In this document: positions 51,111 to 60,032 of the stretch, in pieces
How the letters are laid out: each line of letters begins with the position of its first letter
How positions within the stretch are numbered: the stretch's first letter is position 1
From: a virus
Strand: one strand, 5' to 3'
Length of the DNA stretch: 64,000 bases
IMG/VR virus record: IMGVR_UViG_3300009502_000041
Span: 1 to 64,000 of that record
Translations under genes and position numbers: made by a program
Notes under the pieces: generated by a model
Database searches by the model: none
Told to the model about the DNA's origin: nothing
Seen by the model: only the letters and a program-made list of their open reading frames with translations

Positions 51111-53144
51111 ATGAAAATATACAACCAAATTGGTAGTAAAGACAGACTTTTTGAAATGATGAAAAATGTCAACAAAGTCAAATTAAATGAAGATTTTAAT
51201 GCAAACGCATCTGACATTCTGGATATTGAGTTTAATGGACTAAAAAACCAAACACTTAAAGTTCAACAAAGTAATGTTCAGGCAAGTGATAATAAAAGCT
51301 ATGTTGAGTTGGTTTGTCTTGACGAACAAGGGAATGTAATAGACTTTAATTTCGAAGTGGAAGCATCTGAGGGTGATCAAGACGGTGTGTATAATATTAA
51401 CGGAGCTAAATTATTGGGATTTAAATTTACGAATAAGGCTGGAAGTAATACAGTTTCAATTGATGAAAATGGGTTGGCTCAATTTAATTCCTTGCATGGT
51501 AATGAGTTGGTTGATGTTGTTAGTAATTATGCCGATTTTGAGTCGGGTACACCAGAAATTGACGAATCTTTTGTAGAGATAGCAAAAAAAATTGATTCTT
51601 ATCCATTCGGTGGTACGCCAAGAACAATGCAAACATCTAAGGCATATGCAGATGAAAAACCTACAAATCCTAAACTTAGAGTTAAATCTCCAGAATTGAA
51701 TAAATATGTTGATGAGGGAAATTTACCAGTTAATGACTTGCCAGATAATAAAATACAAATTATAAAAACAGCAATTAATAATTTAGAAACAAAAGGCATC
51801 TCAAAAAGTATGTTAACAACTGGTGAGGTTAATTCTGAAATTCAAAGAATGTTAAGTAGTGGTGAAGCTAGTTTGGATGAAACTACAAATACAACCCAAA
51901 CGGTTGATACTGCACCAACGGTTGATATAAAATCAATACCTGATTTTAATACCAAAGATATTAGCACAAAATATTATGAAGAATTGCCACCAGTAACAAA
52001 ATTTGAGGTAATTCAACAGGCACTGCCAATTACAGACAAACTTTTTAAAAACTTAGGTAGAAATCCACAAGAAGCATCACGAGAAGAATATGCTGACGTA
52101 CTGAAAAGAGTTGCAACAAAAATGTATCAAAAGCATATGACGCAAATGAATGGAAGTGGTGATTTGGAAGAAGGGTTTGGAAAAAATCTTGCAGCAGGTG
52201 CATTAATGACGGCAGCTACAATGGGGGGTATGAATAATCAAGCACAAGCAGCACCTCATTTTGGTGATAAACTAAAAGCAAAAATGGAAAAAGTTGGTGG
52301 TGGTGTTCAAAAAACTATTGATAATTTTAAAGATAGAGTTGCTAATTTTAGAACCCAAGGGGGTGGAATACAAACAGAACCATCAGAAACCTCAACACAA
52401 ACGTATGAGAGAATGAGTAAAGAAGACGGATTTGGACAAGGTAAATCACCAGACCAAAGTACAGCAAAAAAGATTGCACTGAATAATGCACAACATAATC
52501 TTGCTAGAGTCGCCACTGGAAATAGAACTACAGTAAATGCAAATGTTAATAGCACTAATATTACAGATGAGGTAACTTATAGAAATAAAGATACTGGGGA
52601 ATATACGACATATGTGGTGGTGACAGCTAATGTACAGAATCTTAGAGAAGACGATGAAATGTCATTTGAGCCAAACGGCGATGAGGTTGAACAACTTGCA
52701 CAAGATAATGAAATACGGAATGATAACGAAGAATCGCCATTAGAATTCGACCCAGACCAAGTATTGGCGGGATTAAAAGTGGAGATGGAAGAAAATCCAA
52801 ATCCAATGGAAGCGTTGGAAATTGTTATGGGTAATTTGGAAGAAGACCCAGAATATTATGTAGTTGGAGATGATAATGTCGATGGTCAAGAAGAAAATCC
52901 TTCGACCGAATTTACAACCGATGATACTGAAGATATTTTACTAGGTTATAAACAAAAGGGCGATGTGGATGAAGAAATGATTGGTGCTACTGGTGCAAAA
53001 CCTGTGGTAGATACCAATACAGCCAAATATGATCAAGATTCAGAAAGAAAATACAAAGAATACCAAGCTAAAGATTTTAATTCACTACCCGATAATGATA
53101 AGGAAGAATATTTTACGCTGTGGCAACAATTTAAAGACAAATAA
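51111..53144 (+). CDS. putative internal virion protein, 677 aa
   Basis: Shares its N-terminal leader with the preceding gene (MKIYNQIGSKDRLFEMMKN then VNKVKLNE, a possible prohead-protease cut). The body has a beta-type domain (about 30-120), a long linker, a short hydrophobic Ala/Met/Gly-rich stretch (NLAAGALMTAATMGGMNNQA, about 364-383), and a highly acidic C-terminal region (EMEENPNPMEALEIVMGN). Its length, leader and possible membrane-active segment suggest a protein packaged with DNA and ejected. Function unproven. Confidence 0.5.
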   Translation: MKIYNQIGSKDRLFEMMKNVNKVKLNEDFNANASDILDIEFNGLKNQTLKVQQSNVQASDNKSYVELVCLDEQGNVIDFNFEVEASEGDQDGVYNINGAKLLGFKFTNKAGSNTVSIDENGLAQFNSLHGNELVDVVSNYADFESGTPEIDESFVEIAKKIDSYPFGGTPRTMQTSKAYADEKPTNPKLRVKSPELNKYVDEGNLPVNDLPDNKIQIIKTAINNLETKGISKSMLTTGEVNSEIQRMLSSGEASLDETTNTTQTVDTAPTVDIKSIPDFNTKDISTKYYEELPPVTKFEVIQQALPITDKLFKNLGRNPQEASREEYADVLKRVATKMYQKHMTQMNGSGDLEEGFGKNLAAGALMTAATMGGMNNQAQAAPHFGDKLKAKMEKVGGGVQKTIDNFKDRVANFRTQGGGIQTEPSETSTQTYERMSKEDGFGQGKSPDQSTAKKIALNNAQHNLARVATGNRTTVNANVNSTNITDEVTYRNKDTGEYTTYVVVTANVQNLREDDEMSFEPNGDEVEQLAQDNEIRNDNEESPLEFDPDQVLAGLKVEMEENPNPMEALEIVMGNLEEDPEYYVVGDDNVDGQEENPSTEFTTDDTEDILLGYKQKGDVDEEMIGATGAKPVVDTNTAKYDQDSERKYKEYQAKDFNSLPDNDKEEYFTLWQQFKDK

Positions 53145-53168
53145 GTAATTAAGATTCATACATAATTT

Positions 53169-53195
53169 AAAGACTGTTAATAGCAGTCTTTTTAT
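53169..53195 (+). terminator. terminator after internal protein genes
   Basis: AAAGACTG / CAGTCTTT, 7-nt loop, then TTTATTTTT. Followed directly by the adhesin's late-type element. Confidence 0.75.
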
Positions 53196-53201
53196 TTTTA
53201 T

Positions 53202-53210
53202 AGTATTTAT
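53202..53210 (+). promoter_or_regulatory. putative late promoter for adhesin
   Basis: AGTATTTAT followed by AGTAAAAAAAGAAAAATG, 15 nt before the start codon. Confidence 0.55.
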
Positions 53211-53225
53211 AGTAAAAAAAGAAAA

Positions 53226-56200
53226 ATGTCAACATTTCGAAACTATTTTTTAAAGAATAATACTTTAATAGATAATAATCTAACAAATTCTTCACAGAAT
53301 CCAGTGTGTGAAATCTCATACGGGACTTATAATAAGCAAGTTAGCAGATTTATTTTTGATGTTGATTTAAGTAATTTACAAGATAAAATTGCAAATGGTT
53401 TTATTAACCCAAATAGAATTGTTAAACATGTATTGCATATGACCAATACAATTAGTGGTGCAGAACAATATGTTGGCAAAAAATCGTATTCGTTAAGTAT
53501 TGATAGAGCAACTAGTTTTAATTTAGAAGTTTTTAATGTTAATGAGGATTGGGATGAAGGGGGTGGTTATGATTTTATTTATAATGATAGCCAATTATTG
53601 GATTCTACGGTATATCCACAAGCATCAAATTGGTTTAGCAGAAAAACCGCAGATACATGGTTAACGGCTGGAGCATATTTTAGTGGTAATACTGAAATAA
53701 TTGGAACACAAAGATTCGAAACTGGTGGTGAGAATCTTGAAATAGATGTTACTGATTATATTAATCGAAGATTATTATATGGTAATATTTATACTGGCAC
53801 TACTAATTATACAGGTACTACTAACTATACTGGTGAAACTACGGGAACTACTGGTTATACAGGAACTACTGGTTATACAGGAACTACTGGTTATACAGCC
53901 ACGACATTTGGATTAGGTATTAAGTTCACAGATGTTTATGAACAACTCGATCCTGAATTTAGACAAGCAGTTGCGTTTTATACAAAACATACAAATACTT
54001 TTTATGAACCATACGTAGAGACAATTATTGATGATACAATCACTGACGATAGAAATTATTTTTATTTGGATAAAGATAATGATTTATATTTATATGCAAA
54101 TGCAGGACAGTCACAACAAAATGTTATTGTAAATCAAGTTAATATATATGATAATGAAGATATGTTACTTGGTAGTTTATCAGGTAACTCAATAGTTAAT
54201 GTAAGTAAAGGTGTTTATAAAATAACGTTAAACATTGATTCACAATCATATCCAGATGCCGTTATTTTTAGGGATGAGTGGATTATAACTATTAATAATA
54301 AAGAGATCACACATAACGGTGAATTTTATTTAATATCTCAGGATAAATATTTTACCTTTAATCAATCAAACCAAATTGATTTTAATAACTATTTTTTCTA
54401 TTTCTGGGGAATTGGGGAAAAGGAAAATATTAGAGCAGGTGCGGTTAAAAAAATTAAATTAACAATAAAAGAATTGTATTCAAACCAAGATAGTTTTTTA
54501 CCATTAGAAATTGAATATCGTTTATTCACAACAGTTGGAAAAAAATACGAAATTGATATAATTCCGTTTACTCTTACAAATAGAACTAATACTGGATATG
54601 AGTTTAGTCTTGATACTTCGTGGTTAATTCCCCAAGACTATTATTTACAAATTAGAATGAAAAATGGTGATTATTATGAAAATAAGCAAACACTATCGTT
54701 TACAATTGTAAGTGACGGTATTTTTGGCAATTTATCACATAAAATAACCACAACAAAAGCACCTAAAACAACCACCAGTACATCAACAAGTACTAGCACC
54801 AGTACCAGTACATCAACAAGCACTAGTACTAGCACCAGTACCAGTACATCTACAAGCACCAGTACATCTACAAGTACTAGTACATCTACCAGTACAAGTA
54901 CCACAACTAGTACAAGCACCACAACTAGTACATCTACTAGTACAAGCACCACAACTAGTAGTACAACCACGATAGCGCCAATACTTAATCCATTAACATT
55001 GTCTTTTGACAGTATTTTAAACGCTAATTTATTAATTGGTGGGAATTCATCGGATGTTAATGTGTGGAATACATTTTTTGATTTACCCACTAACGGTAAT
55101 TCGTTTGTAATTGCAACGGTAAGTGGAAATAGTGTAACTTTGCTTGGGGGAAACAATATTCATTTAAGAGATTCATTATTCTATGTAAATACTGTTCAAG
55201 GTAATACAACTTTAGTATCGATTGTTGATAGTTCATGTATTATTTCATCAGGAAATCAAGGTTTTATGTGTTGTGTTTCATTAACCACAATAAGTTTACC
55301 TTTATTAATTTCGGATAATGGACATTTTCTTTATGGGTGTACTTCCTTAACAACCGTTGATTTACCAAAACTGACCAATTCGGGAATATTTGGTTTTGGG
55401 TTTTGCACTTCATTAACATCAATTAATTTACCAAGTTTAATTACAACAGGAGATTATTGTTTTTATAATAGTACTGGTTTATATACTGTTAATTTACCAT
55501 TTTGTGTTAATTTGGGTAGTACCACTGGAAATGACTATGTATTTGGCGGAATTAGTGGAAGAGCTATTACACTTTCCGTTCCTCCAGCACTAATGACGTG
55601 TAATAATGGAAATCCAGATGGAGATATACAAGATTTCCTGTTTAATAATAATTCATCAATAATTTCCCCAGTAATATCTTTAAGTTTTAATAATATTACA
55701 AATGCCGATTTATTAATTGGAGGGAGTTCGTTAGATGTTAATGTTTGGAATACATTTTTTGATTTACCAAATAATGGAAATCCTTTTATTTCTGTGAGTG
55801 TTAGTGGAAACACTGTTGAATTATTTGGAGGAGAAGGTATTTTTCTTAAAGATTCATTATTTGATGATGCTGGAAGATATGGAACGAATTTATTATCTTT
55901 TATAGATTATGGAAGTATTATGAGCACTGGTTATGATTGTTTTGGGGCTGATAATAATGGGGGATGTCCTAATTTAATCACAGTGGTTCTACCAAGTGTT
56001 GCAACACTTGGTAATTATTGTTTTTTGGGGTGTTTTTCCTTAACAACCGTTGATTTACCAAGTTTGATTGTCGCAGGTCAAGGGAGTTTCCAACAATGTT
56101 CAAGTTTAATATCTATTAATTTTCCAAGTTTAATTAATATTAAAGACTATTGTTTTTATGGTTGTACATCATTAATAAATATCAATATACCTGCTTGTAT

Positions 56201-57410
56201 AAATTTAGGAACAACAACAGGAAATAACAATGTATTTTCAAACATTAACTCAAATATCATCACATTAACAGTTCCTTCTACATTGATGTCTTGTGATGGA
56301 GGTTTACCTGATGGAGATATAGTTATATTACAAGGAAATAACACAGTAACCGTCTTAACTAATGCGTTACAAATATCTATGACGTTTGTGAACACAAGGA
56401 GTTTAACTTTTTTTATTGGCAATGATCCTAGTGATATCAATGCGTGGAATACTAAATTTAATCTACCTACAAACGGTAATATATTTACTTCTGTTATTGT
56501 AAGAGGAAATTCTGTTATATTATTAGGTGGAAGTAATATTCATTTGAAAGACAACTTATTTAATCTTACTCTTGGTAGTAATGATAATGGCTTAGTGTCT
56601 TTTATTGATGGTGGATGTATTATAAGTGCAGGAAACAATGTGTTTGGAAATCAAAATCAACAAAAAGCCAATAGTAGTTTAACTACAATTAATCTTTCTG
56701 CTTTAACTACTGCTGGAAATGATTGTTTTTCTAATTGTTTTATGAATTACTTTAATGCACCATTATTGGAAACAATTGGTAATTCATGTTTCTATTACTG
56801 TTATTATTTGACTTCACTTAGTCTTCCTAGTCTAATAACCGCAGGGAATGAATCGTTTGCTTTGCTGAACTCATTAACAAATCTTGACTTACCTAAATTA
56901 ACAACTGCTGGAACTTCCTGTATTTCTTCTTGTTCTAGTTTGACTTCACTTAGTCTTCCTAGTCTAATAACCGCTGGGTATCGTTGTTTATATAACAATA
57001 CTAATTTAACCTCTTATGATTTACCAAAATTAACAAGTGCTGGCAGTGAATGTTTTAGTGGTTGTGTAGCATTAGTAAATGCTAATTTTCCAAGTTTAAC
57101 TACTGCTGGAAATACTTGTTTTTCTTATTGTACAGGACTAGTAAATATTAATTTACCAAGTTTAACTATTATTAGGGATAATTCTTTTACTGAATGCAGT
57201 TCATTAATATCAATTAATTTACCAATTTGTACAAATTTGGGATCAACTATTGGTAACAATGGTGTATTTGATGGAATAATAGGAAATACAATAACATTAA
57301 CCATACCTTCAGCATTAATGACTTGTAATGATGGTATAACCACTTTTGATCCTGATGGAGATATTCAATATTTACAGGCAAATAATACGGTAAATGTGAT
57401 AACCGTTTAA
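53226..57410 (+). CDS. tail-fibre adhesin with Ser/Thr-repeat stalk and BspA-like leucine-rich repeats
   Basis: 1394 aa. An N-terminal virion-associated part (about 1-500) contains YTGTTNYTG-type repeats at about 190-225. Then comes a pure Ser/Thr stretch (STSTSTST, about 518-580). The C-terminal 810 residues consist of three modules. Each begins with an IGG-type DVNVWNTFFDLP element and ends with a V(F)GG...ALMTCN element before DGDI. Between them lie LRR_5/BspA-type repeats of about 23 residues (CTSLTTVDLPKL, SLISINFPSL). BspA repeats bind surface ligands, so this is probably the receptor-binding fibre. The Ser/Thr stalk is a plausible target of the phage's own glycosyltransferases. Confidence 0.75.
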   Translation: MSTFRNYFLKNNTLIDNNLTNSSQNPVCEISYGTYNKQVSRFIFDVDLSNLQDKIANGFINPNRIVKHVLHMTNTISGAEQYVGKKSYSLSIDRATSFNLEVFNVNEDWDEGGGYDFIYNDSQLLDSTVYPQASNWFSRKTADTWLTAGAYFSGNTEIIGTQRFETGGENLEIDVTDYINRRLLYGNIYTGTTNYTGTTNYTGETTGTTGYTGTTGYTGTTGYTATTFGLGIKFTDVYEQLDPEFRQAVAFYTKHTNTFYEPYVETIIDDTITDDRNYFYLDKDNDLYLYANAGQSQQNVIVNQVNIYDNEDMLLGSLSGNSIVNVSKGVYKITLNIDSQSYPDAVIFRDEWIITINNKEITHNGEFYLISQDKYFTFNQSNQIDFNNYFFYFWGIGEKENIRAGAVKKIKLTIKELYSNQDSFLPLEIEYRLFTTVGKKYEIDIIPFTLTNRTNTGYEFSLDTSWLIPQDYYLQIRMKNGDYYENKQTLSFTIVSDGIFGNLSHKITTTKAPKTTTSTSTSTSTSTSTSTSTSTSTSTSTSTSTSTSTSTSTSTSTSTTTSTSTTTSTSTSTSTTTSSTTTIAPILNPLTLSFDSILNANLLIGGNSSDVNVWNTFFDLPTNGNSFVIATVSGNSVTLLGGNNIHLRDSLFYVNTVQGNTTLVSIVDSSCIISSGNQGFMCCVSLTTISLPLLISDNGHFLYGCTSLTTVDLPKLTNSGIFGFGFCTSLTSINLPSLITTGDYCFYNSTGLYTVNLPFCVNLGSTTGNDYVFGGISGRAITLSVPPALMTCNNGNPDGDIQDFLFNNNSSIISPVISLSFNNITNADLLIGGSSLDVNVWNTFFDLPNNGNPFISVSVSGNTVELFGGEGIFLKDSLFDDAGRYGTNLLSFIDYGSIMSTGYDCFGADNNGGCPNLITVVLPSVATLGNYCFLGCFSLTTVDLPSLIVAGQGSFQQCSSLISINFPSLINIKDYCFYGCTSLININIPACINLGTTTGNNNVFSNINSNIITLTVPSTLMSCDGGLPDGDIVILQGNNTVTVLTNALQISMTFVNTRSLTFFIGNDPSDINAWNTKFNLPTNGNIFTSVIVRGNSVILLGGSNIHLKDNLFNLTLGSNDNGLVSFIDGGCIISAGNNVFGNQNQQKANSSLTTINLSALTTAGNDCFSNCFMNYFNAPLLETIGNSCFYYCYYLTSLSLPSLITAGNESFALLNSLTNLDLPKLTTAGTSCISSCSSLTSLSLPSLITAGYRCLYNNTNLTSYDLPKLTSAGSECFSGCVALVNANFPSLTTAGNTCFSYCTGLVNINLPSLTIIRDNSFTECSSLISINLPICTNLGSTIGNNGVFDGIIGNTITLTIPSALMTCNDGITTFDPDGDIQYLQANNTVNVITV
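53790..53900 (+). repeat. YTGTT/GYTGTT tandem repeat in adhesin
   Basis: Repeated 15- to 18-nt units (tactggtta tacaggaac type) encode NYTGTTNYTGE and GYTGTTGYTGTT. The last three copies are nearly identical. In frame, no stop; a likely hotspot for length change. Confidence 0.75.
54769..54972 (+). repeat. Ser/Thr dipeptide repeat in adhesin
   Basis: About 200 nt of AGTAC(A/T), AGCACC and ACTAGT-type units encode an almost uninterrupted (ST)n run with short T clusters. Codons are mixed between AGT/AGC/TCA/TCT and ACA/ACC/ACT, so the DNA is not perfectly repetitive. It translates without frameshift. Confidence 0.8.
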
Positions 57411-57451
57411 ATTTTTATTTTTTAAATATAATTAAAAAATTTTAAAAACAC

Positions 57452-57482
57452 TTGTATTTATAATAAATGAAGGCTATATTTG
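57452..57482 (+). promoter_or_regulatory. overlapping host-type and late-type promoters of gp32-like gene
   Basis: TTG (57452-57454), 20 nt, TATATTTG (57475-57482) matches the Bacteroidetes consensus. The late-type GTATTTAT (57454-57461) overlaps the -33 element. Both lie within 80 nt of the ATG, so the SSB could be made both early and late. Confidence 0.6.
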
Positions 57483-57530
57483 TAGCACAATTATATAATT
57501 GAAAATAATTTTAACTGTAAATTTTTTAAA

Positions 57531-58757
57531 ATGGAAAACCAAAATTCAAATGCGACAAATGCCCAAGGCGGCAATTTGTCAGATTTAAAAAGAATGTTTA
57601 ATGACTACCAGAAAAAACAAACCCAAGCTGGTTCAGGTAACAGAAAAACACGTGAGGACATCTTATCAAAGTACTTCGTCCCTCGTAAAACCAAAGAATT
57701 GTTTAGGATTCTTCCCCCAAAAGGAAACAAGAAACACATTGAAGAAGCATTCTTCCATGTTGTCACTACTAACGCTGCTGGTGGTAAGAAAAAGCACGGT
57801 ACTGTTGTTTATTGTCCTGCTCACAATGACGTTAAGGTAAAAAAAATGGACAGTAACGGTAATCCTGTTTTGGATTCTTCTGGTATTCAAATTATGATTC
57901 CAGCACCATGTCCTTTGTGTGCAAAAAACAAAAAACTCATTGCAACACAAGATCAATCTTTAAAGGGCATTAAGAAAGAGAACATGAATGATGATCAATT
58001 GAAGATTAAGGCAAAAAATGATGAAATCTACAAGGATGCCATCAAATGGGAAGCGAAAAAATTTTACATCGTTCGTGGTATTGACAAGGGTCAAGAAAAA
58101 GACGGTGTTAAATTCTGGAGATTTAAACACAATTACAAAAATCAAGGTACTCTTGATAAACTTCTTCCTATAATTCAAGAATATATGGAAGTACAACAGG
58201 CAGATTTTTCTAACCCTCAGAATGGTACTGATTTAAGTATTATTATGACCGATAGCGAATTCAATGGTCATGTTTACAAAACAATTTCTGCAATTAGTTA
58301 TCGTGGTAAATCACCACTTCACAGCGATCCTTTGGTTGCAAGACAATGGCTTGATGATGATATTATTTGGAGAGATGTTTTTCTACCCAAAAGAGCACCA
58401 AACACAACTCCTTATGAGTTTTTGGAGATGATTGTTAGAGGAGAAAATCCTTATTGGGACGACACTGACGCATCTAACAAGCATTGGGTGTTCCCAAATC
58501 GTCCTGACTTGGAAGAAGCAGCAAATACTCGTAATCGTAATCTTGATGCCGATGCTGAAGAAGATTTTGAACAAGCATCTGACTTGGATGAAGAATATCC
58601 ACGTGTCACAATTAATAACATTACCGAATCAAAGGTAGGTACTTATAATGACAATGCATCTGATTTGGGGGCTGAAATACTTGCAAACGCACCAAAGGTT
58701 GTTGATGTAGTAGAAGAAGAACCTGAGAGTGATAATTATGAGGATCTTCCTTTTTAA
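57531..58757 (+). CDS. single-stranded DNA-binding protein, T4 gp32-like
   Basis: 408 aa. Coats ssDNA in replication and recombination. After an N-terminal flexible part, the OB core contains DILSKYFVPRKTKELFRILP. The zinc site is C95xxH98 in YCPAHND and C127xxC130 in PCPLCAKNKK, analogous to the His-Cys3 site of gp32. Aromatic stretches KFWRFKHNYKNQGTLDKL and WRDVFLPKRAPNTTPYEF could contact DNA. The C-terminus is strongly acidic (EEDFEQASDLDEEYP, ending EESDNYEDLPF-like), as in partner-recruiting gp32 tails. Larger than T4 gp32 (301 aa). A strong terminator follows. Confidence 0.85.
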   Translation: MENQNSNATNAQGGNLSDLKRMFNDYQKKQTQAGSGNRKTREDILSKYFVPRKTKELFRILPPKGNKKHIEEAFFHVVTTNAAGGKKKHGTVVYCPAHNDVKVKKMDSNGNPVLDSSGIQIMIPAPCPLCAKNKKLIATQDQSLKGIKKENMNDDQLKIKAKNDEIYKDAIKWEAKKFYIVRGIDKGQEKDGVKFWRFKHNYKNQGTLDKLLPIIQEYMEVQQADFSNPQNGTDLSIIMTDSEFNGHVYKTISAISYRGKSPLHSDPLVARQWLDDDIIWRDVFLPKRAPNTTPYEFLEMIVRGENPYWDDTDASNKHWVFPNRPDLEEAANTRNRNLDADAEEDFEQASDLDEEYPRVTINNITESKVGTYNDNASDLGAEILANAPKVVDVVEEEPESDNYEDLPF

Positions 58758-58779
58758 GTATTGAGATTTTAAAATTAAT

Positions 58780-58805
58780 AATAAGGGGATGAAAATCCCC
58801 TTATT
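58780..58805 (+). terminator. terminator after gp32-like gene
   Basis: AATAAGGGGAT / ATCCCCTTATT, 4-nt loop GAAA. Strong 11-bp stem separating the SSB transcript from uvsX. Confidence 0.85.
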
Positions 58806-58833
58806 TACATAATTTAATTAAACATAAAATTAC

Positions 58834-59937
58834 ATGGCAAAAATAGAAGAAGTTCCCTCAAACGATAAGGGACGTAAACCAACAGCGAAAAAAACATTTT
58901 CTTTGGATGATTTTAAGAAAAAAATAGGGGGAGAAGATATACCAGATAAACCATTACTTTGGATTCCAATTGATAGTGCATTGGAAAATGTTACAGGTAT
59001 GCCCGGTTTTCCGAAAGGATACATATCAACCTGTTGTGGTTTTTCGAACAGTGGAAAATCTACTGCAATTTGTTTAGGAATTGTTTCTGCACAGAAAATG
59101 GGATTACTACCAATAATTATTGATTTAGAAAATAATTTAAGTAAATATAGGTTAACCACAATGGGATTTGATTGGGATGGTGATTATATTTTTATTGATA
59201 ATGAATATTTACTTACAAATTTTGGTAAAGTTAGCGATAAGACTAGAAATTATGCCTCAATTGAAGATTTGGCTAATTGCATAAGATTCTTTTTAAAGGA
59301 GCAAGAATTGGGAAATATACCATATGACATGGTGTTTGCAATCGATTCTATTGGTACGTTAAATTGTAATAAAACAATTAATGCTGCTGAAAAAAATGAG
59401 TCAGATTCAAATTTCTGGAATGCTGGTGCATACGAAAAAGAATTTATGTACCTATTTAATGATGTAATTCCAAACAGTAGAAAATCAAATAAGCCGTATA
59501 CTAATACAGTTATTGCCGTTCAAAAAATAGGCAGAGATGCTATGAATAATACCATAACCATGAAAGGTGGACGTACTTGGGAATATGTACCAAGATTGCA
59601 ATATTATTTTGGGGGTATTTTATCTAAGGGGGTTAAAAAAATCACAGCCGTTTCAAAAAAGAAAGAAATTTCATATGGGGTTTCCGTAAAGGTAAATATT
59701 TTGAAAAACCAGATCGACGGCCCGCTTGGTGGTATTTCGATGGAAGGTTCAATTATATCAGTGCCACACGGTTTTATTACTGCAGAAGGGATTGAGGAAT
59801 ATAAAAAGAAAAATATTTTATATTTCCGTAATTTATTTGGAAACGATGAATTAACTGTTGATGACATTAGTACTGGTGAACGAATTGAAGGTAGTGATGG
59901 TAAATTATTATATGATTTTATTGATAAGTCTGAATAA
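58834..59937 (+). CDS. uvsX: UvsX/RecA-like recombinase
   Basis: 367 aa. Walker A at about 69-77 in CGFSNSGKSTAICLG. LGLLPIIIDLENNLSKYRLT resembles the strand after the P-loop helix, and MVFAIDSIGTLNCNKTI is Walker B. KPYTNTVIAVQKIGRDAMN and GGRTWEYVPRLQYYFGGIL match the L2 region and core strands. Catalyses strand exchange on gp32-coated DNA. Followed by a terminator and by a homing-type nuclease. Confidence 0.85.
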   Translation: MAKIEEVPSNDKGRKPTAKKTFSLDDFKKKIGGEDIPDKPLLWIPIDSALENVTGMPGFPKGYISTCCGFSNSGKSTAICLGIVSAQKMGLLPIIIDLENNLSKYRLTTMGFDWDGDYIFIDNEYLLTNFGKVSDKTRNYASIEDLANCIRFFLKEQELGNIPYDMVFAIDSIGTLNCNKTINAAEKNESDSNFWNAGAYEKEFMYLFNDVIPNSRKSNKPYTNTVIAVQKIGRDAMNNTITMKGGRTWEYVPRLQYYFGGILSKGVKKITAVSKKKEISYGVSVKVNILKNQIDGPLGGISMEGSIISVPHGFITAEGIEEYKKKNILYFRNLFGNDELTVDDISTGERIEGSDGKLLYDFIDKSE

Positions 59938-59988
59938 GGGATATAATATAAATAAAAATAACTATTTAACTGAGAAATAAATTTTAAA

Positions 59989-60021
59989 AATATTGTGGAA
60001 GTTTAATATTTCCACAATATT
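59989..60021 (+). terminator. terminator after uvsX
   Basis: AATATTGTGGAA / TTCCACAATATT with 9-nt loop GTTTAATAT and a T-rich tail. It ends the recombinase transcript just before the endonuclease start. Confidence 0.8.
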
Positions 60022-60032
60022 TTAATTAAACA

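Noticed and set aside
53790-53900. CRISPR array or diversity-generating retroelement target
   Set aside because: Repeats are short, in frame and coding; no spacers, no reverse transcriptase and no template repeat are present in the window.
54674-55156. 160-codon minus-strand frame reading VLVLVDVLV across the Ser/Thr stalk
   Set aside because: It is a shadow of the (ST)n repeat of the adhesin; repetitive coding DNA leaves long open antisense frames.
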